The notes: generated by a model from the letters alone, not told the origin. A stretch of 64,000 nt of DNA from Phytoseiulus persimilis (GCA_037576195.1 CM075102.1:28888745-28952744); one strand, 5' to 3'; shown: positions 12,464-24,070, numbered from the stretch's first letter. Program-made: numbers and translations.

Positions 12464-14105
12464 ATGCCACTTGATGATCCCGCGAAAGACAGTTGGAGTC
12501 CGATTCCCAAGTCAGTTGGGAGTCCATCTCGACGGCCGGACATCATGCCGACTGGAATGCTCGCCCCTGTGAACGGATCAGTCGTAGTAGGCGCGAAGCA
12601 GCAACGACCGATGATCCACCCTCGAATACCAGTGGCCGCTCAGAATGTCCGGAAATCTAGTCGGGATTACGAACCTTCGACGGCATTCCAGATTCCAGAC
12701 AATTTCAAGGGTTACCCTCTGAACTCCTTCTGTATACCGGCCCACTACTCGGATGACCTCGCTGAAGTTCTGTTGCCGTGCGGTTTGATCCTCGATCGGG
12801 TTGAACGTCTGGCGAAGGACATAGCCATGCACTACGAGGACCAAAGTTTTCGAGCGTTGTGCGTGCTCAAGGGTGGCTATAAGTTTTTCGCAGACCTTCT
12901 AGATCGGGTTCGGCAGTACAATCGACTCAACGGGCAAGCTTCGGTTCCGTTCTGCACTGATTTCATCAGGATTCAAAGCTACGTGGTAGGTATTCTCTCT
13001 TCCTTCATTCGTAAGGAACGATTTTCCGAGAACATCTACGCAAAGCTCTCAAATGTCGTTTTTCTCTCACTAGGACGATAAATCCACTGGTAATGTCAAA
13101 GTAATCGGGCTGGACAATCTCGAGAATATAAGGGGGAAGGTGAGTCAAATATCTCTAGTTCTCTAAGAATAAAACAATCCGATTTCGTTCGTGAACCATC
13201 GCAAGCGTTGTCGGTGACGTCTGCGTGAAGGATGACCGCTGCTTCGTCGGAGCTGTGTCCTCTCTCGTGGTGGTTGAGGAGCAGAGTCGTCCTGCCAGGG
13301 ACCTTTTGCTCTCCATAGGAGACGGATATCTATCGAAACTCGTATCGACCATTGGTCGCAATCCTAGCATCTGACACGAGCGTTTAACCAGAACTCGTTT
13401 GATTCCTGTAGAATGTCCTGATCGTTGAGGATATCATCGACACGGGACGAACCATGGTTGCTCTGCTTGAACACTTGAGGATCTTCGAGCCCAGAGAAGT
13501 CAAAGTAGCTTCACTTTTCGTCAAACGAACACCGCTCAGCAACGGCTACAAACCCGATTGTGAGTTTCTCCAATGTTTCCGGCGTTCATCTCCGAAAGCG
13601 GGGGGAATCACCTACCAGCGATGCGAGGCGCACAGAGAAACGCACTTCGGATTGAGACTGTGACCATTGTGTGTAATAGGGTAATCCATCCGCAGATATT
13701 GGCTTCGAGACCCCGGACAGGTTCCTGGTCGGTTACGCTCTCGACTACAACGAACGATTCCGAGATCTCAGCGTGAGTAGAAATGCCCTAAATGGAGAAC
13801 GAAACATTCGATGTTCCTGCGAGCCAATCACTCTCGAATAGCGTGTCGAGGACCATAGGTTCAAGATCTAGAAGAACGGGTCTTAGTTCGCTCCCGGTTG
13901 TCCGGGTATCACTACCGAGGCCCTTCGCAGGAATTTACCATTATATATGGGCGATAATCGCGGCCCTCGTATGTGATGAGCTCGGATAAAACTGTACTGA
14001 ACAGGCGTAGATTCTCCTCCAAAAAGCCTGATCGTTGTGAAATTTCAGCACGTGTGCGTGATCAGTGATTCCGGACGCAGGAAGTACGCCGATGATAAAA
14101 TGTGA
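12464..14105 (+). CDS. HPRT1: Hypoxanthine-guanine phosphoribosyltransferase, 5 exons
   Basis: Cytosolic purine-salvage enzyme joining hypoxanthine or guanine to PRPP to give IMP or GMP. Exons: 12464-12985, 13074-13139, 13412-13559, 13696-13772, 14049-14105; all GT-AG with matching phases, 870 nt, 289 residues. Family motifs in order: '[17 protein letters not shown]', '[16 protein letters not shown]' (about residues 132-147), '[13 protein letters not shown]' across the exon 1-2 junction, the PRPP-binding '[13 protein letters not shown]' at the start of exon 3, '[11 protein letters not shown]', '[14 protein letters not shown]' and the C-terminal '[13 protein letters not shown]'. The protein is about 66 residues longer than typical animal HPRT because the ATG at 12464 opens a Pro/Ser-rich leader ahead of the core. 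An unannotated upstream intron, or a later start such as Met28 or Met32 of this frame, remains possible. The catalytic core is complete. Confidence 0.96.
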
Positions 14106-14173
14106 CCCAAGATCTGACTTGCGTCTTCCTCGAAACCAAACAAACTTGAAGCAGCTGCGTTAAAGGATGAATC

Positions 14174-14200
14174 GATATCACCACTACCTGTGGTGATATC
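14174..14200 (+). promoter_or_regulatory. Perfect 11-bp stem-loop in the HPRT 3'UTR
   Basis: GATATCACCAC at 14174-14184 and its exact reverse complement at 14190-14200 flank the 5-nt loop TACCT. The hairpin ends 10 bases before the AATAAA at 14211, so it would sit in the HPRT 3'UTR next to the cleavage site. Role unknown; it could affect poly(A) site choice or message stability. Confidence 0.6.
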
Positions 14201-14210
14201 CTCGTGATAC

Positions 14211-14216
14211 AATAAA
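14211..14216 (+). terminator. Poly(A) signal of HPRT
   Basis: AATAAA about 105 bases after the HPRT stop, followed by a T/G-rich stretch (AAGTTGTTTTC) resembling a downstream element. Confidence 0.75.
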
Positions 14217-14618
14217 GTTGTTTTCTAGCAAACCGTCGTGTTTCGTTCCGGAAGGCATGGGTATTCCCTGAGCGACATTCATCGAACTTGAAGCGCCCTT
14301 CAAGTAGGGTTTCGAATTCTCTTGGAATCACGCTCTCAAACCATACCGACCTGTTTTGAAACAGAAACGACTGTCCAGAGCTGCGATATGACGGCAAGGG
14401 GAGCTCTTCGAGACCAGAATCCTCTGCATGAAGTTGTGTTCCACGTAAATGACTGAAGAAACCCTCATCGTAGATAGGCTTCTGTAGTCGAAGAATGAAA
14501 TGGGTATAATGAGAAGAGTTATAGTTTTATCGGAAGTATATGGTCATGCGAGATTCGAAGCCCAAGTGCGTTCAAGCTGAATGCTTCATTGGGAGCTGCA
14601 TTCTCCGAAGGTCGCCGA

Positions 14619-15391
14619 ATGCAATCGAGGATGGACCGAAGAATAAGCTTCAGCGAAGAAAATCTGGGGCGTTCTCAAGTACGGACCCTGAGAAACGCCC
14701 TCAATAACGGCGATCTCAGCAGCCCGTCAACACAGTCGTCTCACCAATTCGATGACGACGATGAAGCTCCGGGGAAACGGAGCTGTGGGACCTGTTCCGT
14801 TGTCATAAGGAAGTTTGGGAGTCGAGTACGTCGGAATTTTTTTCCAACTGGTAGCAGCCTGGTTGACGCGTGTATTAACCTCTGCCTGGATCACCACGGG
14901 TAGAGGCTAATGACTGCAGGAGCGTCGGCGGAGCAGGGAGATTGGTACCTCAAATTCTGGGGGTTGCGTGCCGCATTCTTCACACCTCACGGTCGCGTGA
15001 TAATCATTCAGAGTTGGGAGCATTCCGGCTGGGACGAGAAACGAACCGCAAGTAGGCGAGAGACTACCGACCAGATGGGTGACCGACGTTCGTGCTCTGG
15101 GACACATATCCATTCCGACGTGAGGTACTTGATACTGAGCACCCAGAATACCGCTCTCATCTCAGGCATCCCGATGTCGATTCAATGCCGAACAGTTCTC
15201 CTCGGATTCAAAGAAGCGCGCCAGATCTATGTCGTACAGTCGAGGGTTCAAGACGAACCACAATCAGTACCACAGCGCTGTCGGCATCTAGAAGAGGAGC
15301 ATCAGCAGGTCGAATCGTGACGATACGAACCCCATCAAGTCTGATAGTACCATCTCAGCCTAGCAGCCCAAAGATTGTTCTCGACAGCTTG
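14619..15391 (+). CDS. Hypothetical gene, probably two or more exons
   Basis: I do not recognise this protein. Exon 1 candidate 14619-14825 starts at an ATG and encodes a basic, serine-rich segment with 'RRISFSEENL', an acidic run 'FDDDDEA' and 'SCGTCSVVIRKFG', ending at a GTACGT donor in phase 0. A second open frame, roughly 15125-15391, encodes 'EHPEYRSHLRHPDVDS' and a Ser/Thr/Arg-rich tail ending 100 bases before the PIG-U start. The only phase-0 acceptor near it (CGACGTGAG at 15124) is poor, so a middle exon may be missing. It lies between HPRT and PIG-U on the same strand. No homology is claimed. Confidence 0.28.
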
Positions 15392-15491
15392 TGATTCAGA
15401 CCAGGGTCCTGCTGAGCAATGGACTCAAGCTAAGGAGGCCTGCCCTGCGGTTATGCGGTGTTTACGTTGTGCGTGTTTGGGCTGACGAAAA

Positions 15492-17337
15492 ATGGCGGCC
15501 CCTGTGAATGCGGCGTTAGTTCTCTTCGGGGGATACTTTTTGAGGCTCGCGCTCATTCTATCGAACTACAGCACTAGAATCGCTGATAGGGTCGAGCTCT
15601 CAACACCTCTCAACTCTTGGAAAAGGGTTGTCGAAGGACACTTCCTCTCGAAACATGGGATCAATCCGTACTCAGGTGGGTGACACTCCGGTAGCGTTCG
15701 ATTTTGAGATCCAACAATTCATTTTTCGACAGAAAACTCGACTCCGTTCGTGAGGCTCCTCGAGATTCCGCGCATCCCACTGAGTCATTCGGCTCCAGAG
15801 TCGTGTCCCGATATCTCCGTGGAGGCTTTTTTCATCTTGTTTCGCTGTTAGACCCACTGCGTGGAACTGTGGCTAAACGAGGGTGATGCGGCTTCTCCTC
15901 CCCCAAAATATTGATTCATTCTATTCGCTTGCCGATCAGTCTCCACTACTGGAGTGTTCAGTCGGATAGAATCGCGGAAAATGCAGTCGTAGGAACTCCT
16001 CAACGAGCACCTGAAGGAACATTCATCATTCATTGATCCATCATGTAGTACACATGAGAATTTTCAAAGATACCATGGGTGTCCGGGCTCTGTTTCGGAA
16101 GTCTAGCTCAAAGTGAGCATCAAGCTCGAGTTTCTCATTCGAGGCACCATCACGACCATTGACGGAAAAAAAAACATCTGTGTTCTGTCTCCCAACCTCC
16201 ATTTGGCCATTCTCTCATGAGCGAACGAAGTTCCTAACATACAAAAAATGCTTCTTTCCAGGAGATATTCTCCACGAACCCTATCTGTCGCTCAAGTTCT
16301 ATTCGATGCTCATCTACTTGTTCCGGAATGGAAATGCACTGAAACACGTGTTCATTGTGATAGATCTTCTAACGGGTTTGATTCTGTATGCAGCGTCGAA
16401 AAAATGCGTACAAATTCTCCTGCACCAGGACCGTTCCCTGTCAAAGGCTCAGTCGTCTCGCAAGCTGGTGCTGACAATACCCGTGGCCAGACAGATACCA
16501 ATCTTCGTACTGACCGTTTACAGTTTGTCCCCCTTCAACATTCTCTCTTGTGTCTCACAGAACACATCTGTTTTCGACAATTTCCTTCATACGCTCAGTC
16601 TCTTCGCCATGGTATACGGCTTGTGGCCGTTGAGCACCGTGACCCTGGCCTTGCTGACGTCGCGTTGTCTTCACACGGTAATCCTTGTTGTACCCGCGAT
16701 GATGTTCATCCGCCACCGAACGCCGTGCCTTCTTTTCATTTCGGCGTACATAGCGATTCTTGCCCAGCTGATAAGCTTCAACAGTGACTCGCACATCTCG
16801 GCGTACTACTTCCAACTCGCCGTGACCGATCTCACCCCGAACGTGGGACTCTTTTGGTATTTCTTCACTGAGCTCTTCGAGCATTTTCGCTGGTTCTTCC
16901 TCTGTGTTTTCCACCTCAACGTTCTGATTTACGTCTTACCGTTGAGTATCCGGCTGCGAAAGGATCCGCTCCTGCTGTACTGGTCACTGCTGTTGATAGT
17001 GTCGGTATTCAAACCGTATCCCAGTCTAGCCGACTTCGCTCTCTATTCTTCGCTGCTCCCGATCTTTCGTCACCTCTTCGACCTGATGCGACAAGCTGTA
17101 ATCGTGTTTGCTGCAATCGCCGTTTCATGCGTTCTGGCACCAATCATGTGGCACCAATGGTTGTTCGCGTATTCTGGAAATGCCAATTTCTACTTTGCAA
17201 TAACCCTTGTGTACAACGTGTCACAGGTGTTTCTCCTTACGGACATGCTCGTCTCAGACATGAAGCGAAAATTTTATCTTCAGCATGGAGACCCCAAAGA
17301 ATTCGAGGCCAAGAAACAGAAGCTCACATTGGAGTGA
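15492..17337 (+). CDS. PIGU: GPI transamidase subunit PIG-U, 2 exons
   Basis: Endoplasmic-reticulum multi-pass subunit of the GPI transamidase complex, which attaches GPI anchors to proteins and is thought to help recognise the lipid. Exon 1 15492-15675 (phase 1), GT-AG intron of 586 bp, exon 2 16262-17337; 419 residues, close to the usual 435. Start is ATGGCGGCC. Exon 1 carries 'WKRVVEGHFLSKHGINPYSG', joined to 'DILHEPYLSLKF' in exon 2, exactly as in the family. The family block 'DLTPNVGLFWYFFTELFEHF' is intact, as are 'LNVLIYVLPLSIRLRKDPL' and the C-terminal 'FYFAITLVYNVSQV'. About eight further hydrophobic helices are visible. Almost the whole protein lies in one exon. The gene points towards TXNDC11 (tail to tail). 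Confidence 0.97.
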
Positions 17338-17600
17338 GATGCATTGAGCGACGAATGAAAGCTGACGTAGCGTACGTCTCGTGAAGACGAGAAGTAGATG
17401 AGCGGTGTTGTTCGTTCCTGACTGGATGAGATGTAGGGCATGCGTGATTTCGGGTCCTGCAGAACGCTCGTCCCGATATTCTGTCAGGGGGAAGGATAGA
17501 GAGAAAGTGTTGCATTCCGTTGTCCCATGACTGGGGGGCAATAGTGAGCGATGAGAATTAGTCATCTCACTGTAAATAGTTTTGTACAGCTCCAAACAGG

Positions 17601-17606
17601 AATAAA
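17601..17606 (+). terminator. Poly(A) signal of PIG-U
   Basis: AATAAA about 260 bases after the PIG-U stop on the same strand, in an A/T-rich patch. Confidence 0.75.
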
Positions 17607-18035
17607 GTAAAGAATCAATTTGAAAAGATCCTGTGCAGCTCATTGAAATGTCAATGCTAGAAACATACGATACCAGAAACCGAACATCACCACCAATCCT
17701 GGCAGCCACATCAGATCAGAGTCGTTCATCTGTGATCATTGGCTTTCACATTCCGATTATCTCAAGGCATGAAAAGCTTGGTCTGTGTCGGAAATCTCAT
17801 GTCCATCGCTGAAGTTGATCAATGCGCAATAGAATTGATTCTGGCCGATTCCTGATAAAGCCATCGAATACGGAAGGTTCATGGAAAGCTTGTTATGTAC
17901 GAGTGTTTCGGTCCAGTCGACTCCATTTGAATGATATCGATTTTGGTCGTGGTACTTCCACAGAGGCTGGCGAATCATCCCACAGGCCCAGTGGAGCTCA
18001 GAGTGAAGGAACGATTCCTCAAAATAAACTCTTCG
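17607..18035. other. Gap between convergent PIG-U and TXNDC11 transcripts
   Basis: No recognised gene. A 73-codon minus-strand frame (17757-17978), with an acceptor-like CCAG before 'PLWKYHDQNRYHSNG', reads rather like protein but has no ATG-bearing partner. It lies beyond the likely TXNDC11 poly(A) site, so I treat it as unproven. Confidence 0.4.
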
Positions 18036-18041
18036 TTTAAT
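18036..18041 (-). terminator. Probable variant poly(A) signal of TXNDC11
   Basis: ATTAAA on the minus strand about 220 bases after the TXNDC11 stop. No canonical AATAAA was seen on that strand down to the PIG-U 3' end, so this common variant is the best candidate. Confidence 0.45.
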
Positions 18042-18262
18042 TCCTCATACATCTATCAAGTTCGGAAAAGAGCCTCCCTTCTCAAATCCACCAGACTTGT
18101 CGCCTACGAAATCCCGCCACATGCCTTTGAGGCCGCTAAGCATCGAGAGCTGGTTCTGTACAGTGTATTGTAGATCGAAGCCGGGAGAGACATTGCCCCC
18201 ACAGCTCTCACTCGGATTCGTCTCGAACAATACTGGATCACAGAATGTACGATCGATTCCTT

Positions 18263-20278
18263 TCAGAACGATCGAAGGACGTCCTCACTGCAGTGTTCAA
18301 GAATGAACCGGGTGAGGCTCTGAGCTTTCAAAGGTCCTCGGTACCGAATGCTCTCAGAACTGTTCCGGGGGAAGAACACAACCTGGGGGAAGCTATCCGG
18401 GGCGTACTTGATGTCATCGAAGCGGCTACCTTCAGCGTCGACGCGACGGAAAGATATCGGCGCTGTTCCAAAGAAGTGCGCAACCCTGAAGTACGTTGCC
18501 GTGAAGCTTTTACAGAAACCGCACCAGTTGGTATAAAACAGCACAACCGTGTCACGGGTGCCTTCGTTGTCCGTTTTGGATGGGGGCACGAATTCCTCGG
18601 GTTGTTCATGGAAAATATCTCTACGTATCAACGTCGTGGACTTTCTGAGCTGCTCGCTCGCATTGGTCAGGAAACGGTTGAGGAATATCTCAATGCCTCG
18701 CGCAGTGAACTCGCCTTCAGGGAGGAGGTACTTGACTTCTTCGAGAGTGTCATAGAGCACGACCGGCGCCTCGGCAGGGTACATGGTGTCGAAAAGGGCC
18801 GCATCGAGCAGTATCAACCGGAACAGATCCTCTCGGCCACAAGCGAGTCCGAATAGCAGAGAGTCATCGATGAAAGGTTCTTTCTCGGGAAGCGCCCATT
18901 GCGTCAGACAGAACTTCTGTCGCTCGGCCCGCTTCAGAATTCCTTCCACGGTCTCGCGGCAGTGTTCTGTGACGTAGCCCGCCCAATGCGTCCTATACGT
19001 CATGTTTGACATTACTTTCGAGCATTCGTTGCCGTCAGATATGCACTCGATTTCACGCGATTCCTTCCCGCACTTCGATGCTTCAGCTTCCAAAGTCATG
19101 AGCAGCGATACAAGCATATCTCTAGTTTCATTCAAGTGCGAATCCTGGCAACCGAAGAGTTCCACGGCCAAAAGATGAAGCTGCAGATTCAGTCTTGTAG
19201 AAGGCGGGGCCTTTATGATAGCGAAGGCGCGAGTCCCGTTGATGGCTTGTCGCAGTTTGGCACTTTTGAAGCCGGGATTGCCCAAGTACGTGAAGGGTTT
19301 CGTTGCAATCGAGTAAATCCACTTGGACACAGCCCCGACTGTTGGGTTTGGTGTTTCGTCGTAGATGATTGTACTGTTCCTCAAGTGGAGGTGTATGCCC
19401 GGCACGTTCTGTCTCAGCACCGCGTACCCCACTCGCTGCTGAGGGTCTCGTCTCAGAGCTTCCAAGGCTAACGTGTATCCGAACTGGAAGTACTCCATCG
19501 GAATGGTCACCACAGCGAAATGCTTGGCTCTCTTCAGATACCATTGTGAAAGATCGTTGATCACTGTGACAGGATTTATGACGTTGTAGATGAAAGTACC
19601 CAGATACTCCTTCGAGGTGGTAGTTATCGAGTATTGGACACTCCCGAGCCCGCGCACGTAGACACTTATCGACGGATAGAATTTGAACTCGTAATACTTG
19701 GTGCACGAAGGGTTCTGCCAGCAGTTGATGGCAACGAATCGGACGTCGGGCAATTCTTTAGCCAGTTCATCGAAAACCTGGAGGTCTTTCAAGCTCCGCG
19801 CGTCCCATGGCGCATAGTACAGGGTGACGGTCATTTCGTGTCGAAGAAATTCATCGTATACATTGTTCAGCTCACCATCGAACACATCGAGGTAGGAACT
19901 GTTCTCGAGAATAGGTCTCGGCCCTGACAAAGGTCTAGTGAGATCGACCCCCGACGATAATCTGCCATGATTCAGTCCAAGAGCAAAAAAGCAGGTGAAA
20001 GCTATCACGAATCTCATCCGCTTGAGCCACGAAGCCATTGTTACGACGACGCTTCTGTTGGCGGGCTCGTCTGGTTCCTCTGGGAGATCGACGAGGCCGT
20101 CGGAGGCAAGGCTTAGGCTTTGATCGTTTTCAGCGGTGATTTGCTCTGTCAAGGCATCGTCCTCGGTGAGATTTGTAGCGGAGCTTGCTAGATTGTCTCT
20201 GTCATCTGGAAACACTTCGGTCAAACTCCCGTCAGGGTGCAGATCCGCTTCAATGTTGCCACGTGCTCCTGCTTCCAT
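18263..20278 (-). CDS. TXNDC11: Thioredoxin domain-containing protein 11, single coding exon
   Basis: ER membrane protein of the TXNDC11 (EFP1) family, linked in vertebrates to DUOX maturation and ER-associated degradation. The ATG at 20278 gives 671 residues. The frame stays open upstream to 20416, but a polypyrimidine-AG (TTTTTCAG) lies between, which suggests a 5'UTR intron. Layout: acidic N-terminal tail, one membrane segment at about residues 87-103, a thioredoxin-like domain whose active-site position reads 'APWDARS' (no cysteines, so probably redox-inactive), a long middle region, then a C-terminal thioredoxin domain with 'FYTNWCGFC' (CGFC at about 586-589). It ends soon after that domain ('FILEHCSEDVLRSF'), without the coiled-coil tail of vertebrate members. 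No coding intron is seen, which is unusual for so long a protein beside intron-rich genes. A second possible start is Met81, just ahead of the membrane segment. Confidence 0.93.
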   Translation of the reverse strand: MEAGARGNIEADLHPDGSLTEVFPDDRDNLASSATNLTEDDALTEQITAENDQSLSLASDGLVDLPEEPDEPANRSVVVTMASWLKRMRFVIAFTCFFALGLNHGRLSSGVDLTRPLSGPRPILENSSYLDVFDGELNNVYDEFLRHEMTVTLYYAPWDARSLKDLQVFDELAKELPDVRFVAINCWQNPSCTKYYEFKFYPSISVYVRGLGSVQYSITTTSKEYLGTFIYNVINPVTVINDLSQWYLKRAKHFAVVTIPMEYFQFGYTLALEALRRDPQQRVGYAVLRQNVPGIHLHLRNSTIIYDETPNPTVGAVSKWIYSIATKPFTYLGNPGFKSAKLRQAINGTRAFAIIKAPPSTRLNLQLHLLAVELFGCQDSHLNETRDMLVSLLMTLEAEASKCGKESREIECISDGNECSKVMSNMTYRTHWAGYVTEHCRETVEGILKRAERQKFCLTQWALPEKEPFIDDSLLFGLACGREDLFRLILLDAALFDTMYPAEAPVVLYDTLEEVKYLLPEGEFTARGIEIFLNRFLTNASEQLRKSTTLIRRDIFHEQPEEFVPPSKTDNEGTRDTVVLFYTNWCGFCKSFTATYFRVAHFFGTAPISFRRVDAEGSRFDDIKYAPDSFPQVVFFPRNSSESIRYRGPLKAQSLTRFILEHCSEDVLRSF

Positions 20279-22622
20279 TGCCGGAGTCCCTTTTGCTACA
20301 TGAAGACAGCTCTGAAAAATCCCCACTGAATTAGGCTGGGATTCGCATGAAGGTAGCAAGGTAGAGTTATGACCTCGTGCGTCAAAGGTGGCATCTCGAG
20401 ATACGTCCCCCGACATCGAGTAGTACGTTCAAACCGGTCCATACCTGTTGAGGAGTCGACGTGTATTCGTGGCTCTTGGCTGACTTGAAACGGAATCATT
20501 CGGAGCGGTGAATGTATTTCCCCGTTCAGAAATCGATCAAGGTATAGGGGAAACTCGATTCCAGGCTGTCAGAGATCGAGGCGGGAAGGAGAAACGATTT
20601 GAAGCGTGTCGATATCCTCATAGGCATTCTTTACCCGATGTTCACTCTTGCGTGGAGACGCTCACTCCGCGGGGAGAGGCTCACTCCTCGCTCGGTTATC
20701 GACAAGGCGGCTGGGCGATCTTTTCCCTAGGCACGGAACAAAAGCAGCTGCCGCTCAAAACGATCGCTTTCGGTACAACTCAGACTACCTTAGGAGAAAA
20801 TTAGGTTCCTGCTAACACCGTATCTCCAATCAGGCAGTTAGATTTCGCTCATGAGAAATCATCACTTCCGAGCTTGTGGACCCACTACAATACCTAACAA
20901 CACCAGCCGGTCTTGAAGATGACGTTCCAGTGCGAGAGAACATAGAGATCTCCCTTTTCACTGTCGTGTTGTTATTGTTGTGTGTTCGAAATGAGTGCAT
21001 GGTAAGGGTTGACATCGGGCTATTTGGCCGAAGAGTTATGGCGGACCAACAGACGATCTTGGAGGAGAGGAGAAACGGTGGGCGGAGCTATCTTGATACT
21101 TGACCCGCGTAGCTCTGTGTACAGGTAATCGGGAAGCTCTCACACAGGAACGAACCCAGGTTACTTCGAGGGCGGAAGAGGAAAGGGGGGAGAGGGGGCG
21201 TCACCTGGAACGATTTTTCGACGCGAGCTAGAACTGCTCTCTAGCTTGGTCCTCGTCTGCTGAGCTGAACCCTCCCTGACCCGTTCCGCGCACGCTTCAA
21301 TCAACTTGCCATGAGGCAAATCTTTTGACGTTTCGGCACTTTCGGTAAGTTTCCCGAAGAAGCCATGAATCACGGTTGGAACTTGCACATATATATTCGA
21401 CAATATCGGGATGTTCTAAAAGTTTCCCGATCTCGTAATCTAATAAATTCAAATCAAACTAGAGGGAGATCGCTTCGGTATTCTGGATCGAGGTTGATGA
21501 TTTACAACAGAGAATCAGGAGCTTTCTCAGGGGAGCATGCGCTCGAAAGGCACGTTCGAGACAGGGACATGTGGAGACGCATAATATCCGACACTTAAGA
21601 TTGGCTCTCCGCGCGCTCTTTCCCGAACCGAATCACCCGGAGAATCATGCAGCGGTGTCATCGTGCTGTCTGAGAATTCGTTTACTATCAGTGTACCCTT
21701 AGAAACCACTCTGGCCATGGAAACGGACCGTTACATCAAAAAGCTCCCGGTAGGCGGCCACTCTTCCGCGTCCTCAGTCCCAGGTGCTCCGAGGAACGTT
21801 TTAAATGGGAATGTCCCCCACGCGCGCATAACCAAAAAAAGGACACCGACTGCCAGCGAATATTGAGAACGGAAACTGATTGGAATGACGTCACAAGGCG
21901 CGGCTGATTCCGATTCATCACTTGGCTCATATGCTATCTCATAACGCTCCCCGCGTCTGCTCGTTTGGATCCCGTGGCGGCCACTCCGAATCGTCCTCTT
22001 GCCATTCAGAAGTTCTGTCCTTGAGCTTTGAGAAGAGGTCGGGGAAAGTCTCAGTTCATAACTCGATATATATACGTTGTATTTCCTGCAATCATCAATC
22101 GACGAGTCCTCGCTTTCGCATTCTGTTGGGTCCCTACTTGATGGTCGTGACAAACTAAGCTTCAAAAAGGGGCTCACATACTCTGTCTCATGTGTTTTTG
22201 TCAGAAACTCGAACAATGATTGGATGAACATCTGAGAGAAGGCAGAAATTGGACCCACTCAGAACCCCTGCTTTCGATGAATAGAATTCGATGAATCGAC
22301 AAGGACATTGGGGCAGCCTCATTGCGCTAATCTCGTAGCGCCTCGGAAGAGCTCACAGAGTCATCAAGGAGTCACTGAAGGTAGACGTTCGAAGAGTATC
22401 ACATTTTTCTCACTTGCAGCTGAAGCGTACCGTCGTCTGCACATCGATCCGTTGTAGATTTCGGTCGCCCCGATTCGCGTGTTCCCTTACTTTCATCAAT
22501 GATGCCCTCCCTGGATGTCTCAACCGGTTTTAAGGAGTCGGGTTTTTCGAATGATATGTTCAGATTTGAGATAGGTTTCTGATCATCGGTCACGTGAAGG
22601 GGTCGCGAGAATCCACGACTCC

Positions 22623-22756
22623 GAGTCCACGAGTCCCGGTGAGTATCTTCGAATGACTCTGAAATGTCACCACAACGAAGTGTTCCACGCAAATATCGAG
22701 ACACGAATCTGGCTTTGAATCAAGGATTTTGAGCCCCCACCTGGACTCGTGGACTC
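22623..22756. repeat. 14-bp perfect inverted repeat spanning 134 bp
   Basis: GAGTCCACGAGTCC at 22623-22636 is the exact reverse complement of 22743-22756; one mismatch further in, four more bases pair (GGTG). The spacer is 106 bp. The surrounding 250 bp is rich in GAGTC/GACTC words. It could be a very short MITE-like element or a structured site; no clear target-site duplication was seen. Confidence 0.5.
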
Positions 22757-24070
22757 AAACTCGCGAGTCCGGCAAGTCCGACGAGTTCGAGTCTGCGATC
22801 CCTAGTCAGGGGCCGGGGACGCTATTGACGTCCTCGACTCGGGTTCACATCGATTCGAGATCACATCACTCGGCGGGACTATAGCGATCACTCAATGTAT
22901 TGGGATAGAGAAAATGCCATTCAATGCGATTCAGCCCACTATCTCTCTGGAGCCATTTCCTTGAACATTCGCGAGGGGGTAGTGTAACGTAGGTTGGTCT
23001 GCCATAGCCTGCTGGATTTCCGAGAACGGAATCGATGGAAACCAATTTTCAAGTGGCCCACCGCTCGGAGAGCCGTCAACACGTGAGGCACCATACCAGC
23101 TCCTCTGCCGGGCACTTGGTTGGGAAAATCTCATAGCTCGTTCCCAAGAGCGGGTGAACCTCACCCTTGTTCGTCCACAATCCTTGACGGCACTCGTCAG
23201 TTTGAAAGATTCCGAACGCATCAATTACAGCGCTGCTGTAGGTTTGAAGTCATCCCGAGAAAATTATTCTAAGTCGACTGAGTTATCTCCGACCGGAGCA
23301 CTCATCTCGTCGTAGATCTCATCTTCCAGTGCCCTTGAGAGGTGGTGCAAGGCGCTCCGAGCGCCAAAGAGTCGTCAAGCAGCGCTACGTTTTGGTCGCG
23401 AGCGACTGCGCATCGATTTTCAGGCCCAGCGACGCTTCACGAGAGATGTTCGGTCGCCCCCGTACCACCACAGCAGACAGCAAAAATCATCATGGCAAGC
23501 GCGGCCAGTTCCTCTAAAACAATGCGCTGGAAACAACTCAACCTTGCGTCTTGATTCTCGGAAACGCGGCACATCGACCGGCGCGAAACCCCCAAGCGCT
23601 AGAACTTCGGAGCGGTGATCTTGAAATATGCGACTGACCGCACCAGCGGAACGCAATCCTGCGAGTCTGGAAAATCTCACATGCAGGGAGAGTGGATTGC
23701 CGCTGGGATCAAAACAAAGCTCGCTACAATCTGAGCGGTTGTATGAGACGGCGTTGCCCGAGAGTGAGCGTGTGTTTGTGTGTGGTGCAGCACGCAACTG
23801 CTTGCAATTGGTCGCTTTCGCGCTGAGGCAGTATCAGCTGTGCTCACAGCTCTACGACCCTTGCAATCTCATCGGCTCACGTAAGTTGCTCTGGAGTGAA
23901 ATCGGTGTAGCTGCTGGTGACTCCGTGGGGCTGGCTTTCGGTGCGGAGTACCGTTGTGAGAGTTTTTCGCTGGACGCGTCTTTCACTCGGAGGAGAGTTC
24001 GTCTGCGGTATCGGAGCTGTGAGTAGTGATCGCTTCCCCCCTCCCAGCCTCCTCCATTCCGTCGCGCGAG

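Noticed and set aside
16555-16914. 119-codon minus-strand frame and 179-codon plus-strand frame at 16248-16787
   Set aside because: Both overlap the PIG-U exon in other frames and have no independent support.
17254-17709. 151-codon minus-strand frame
   Set aside because: Antisense to the PIG-U C-terminus and 3'UTR; no family features.
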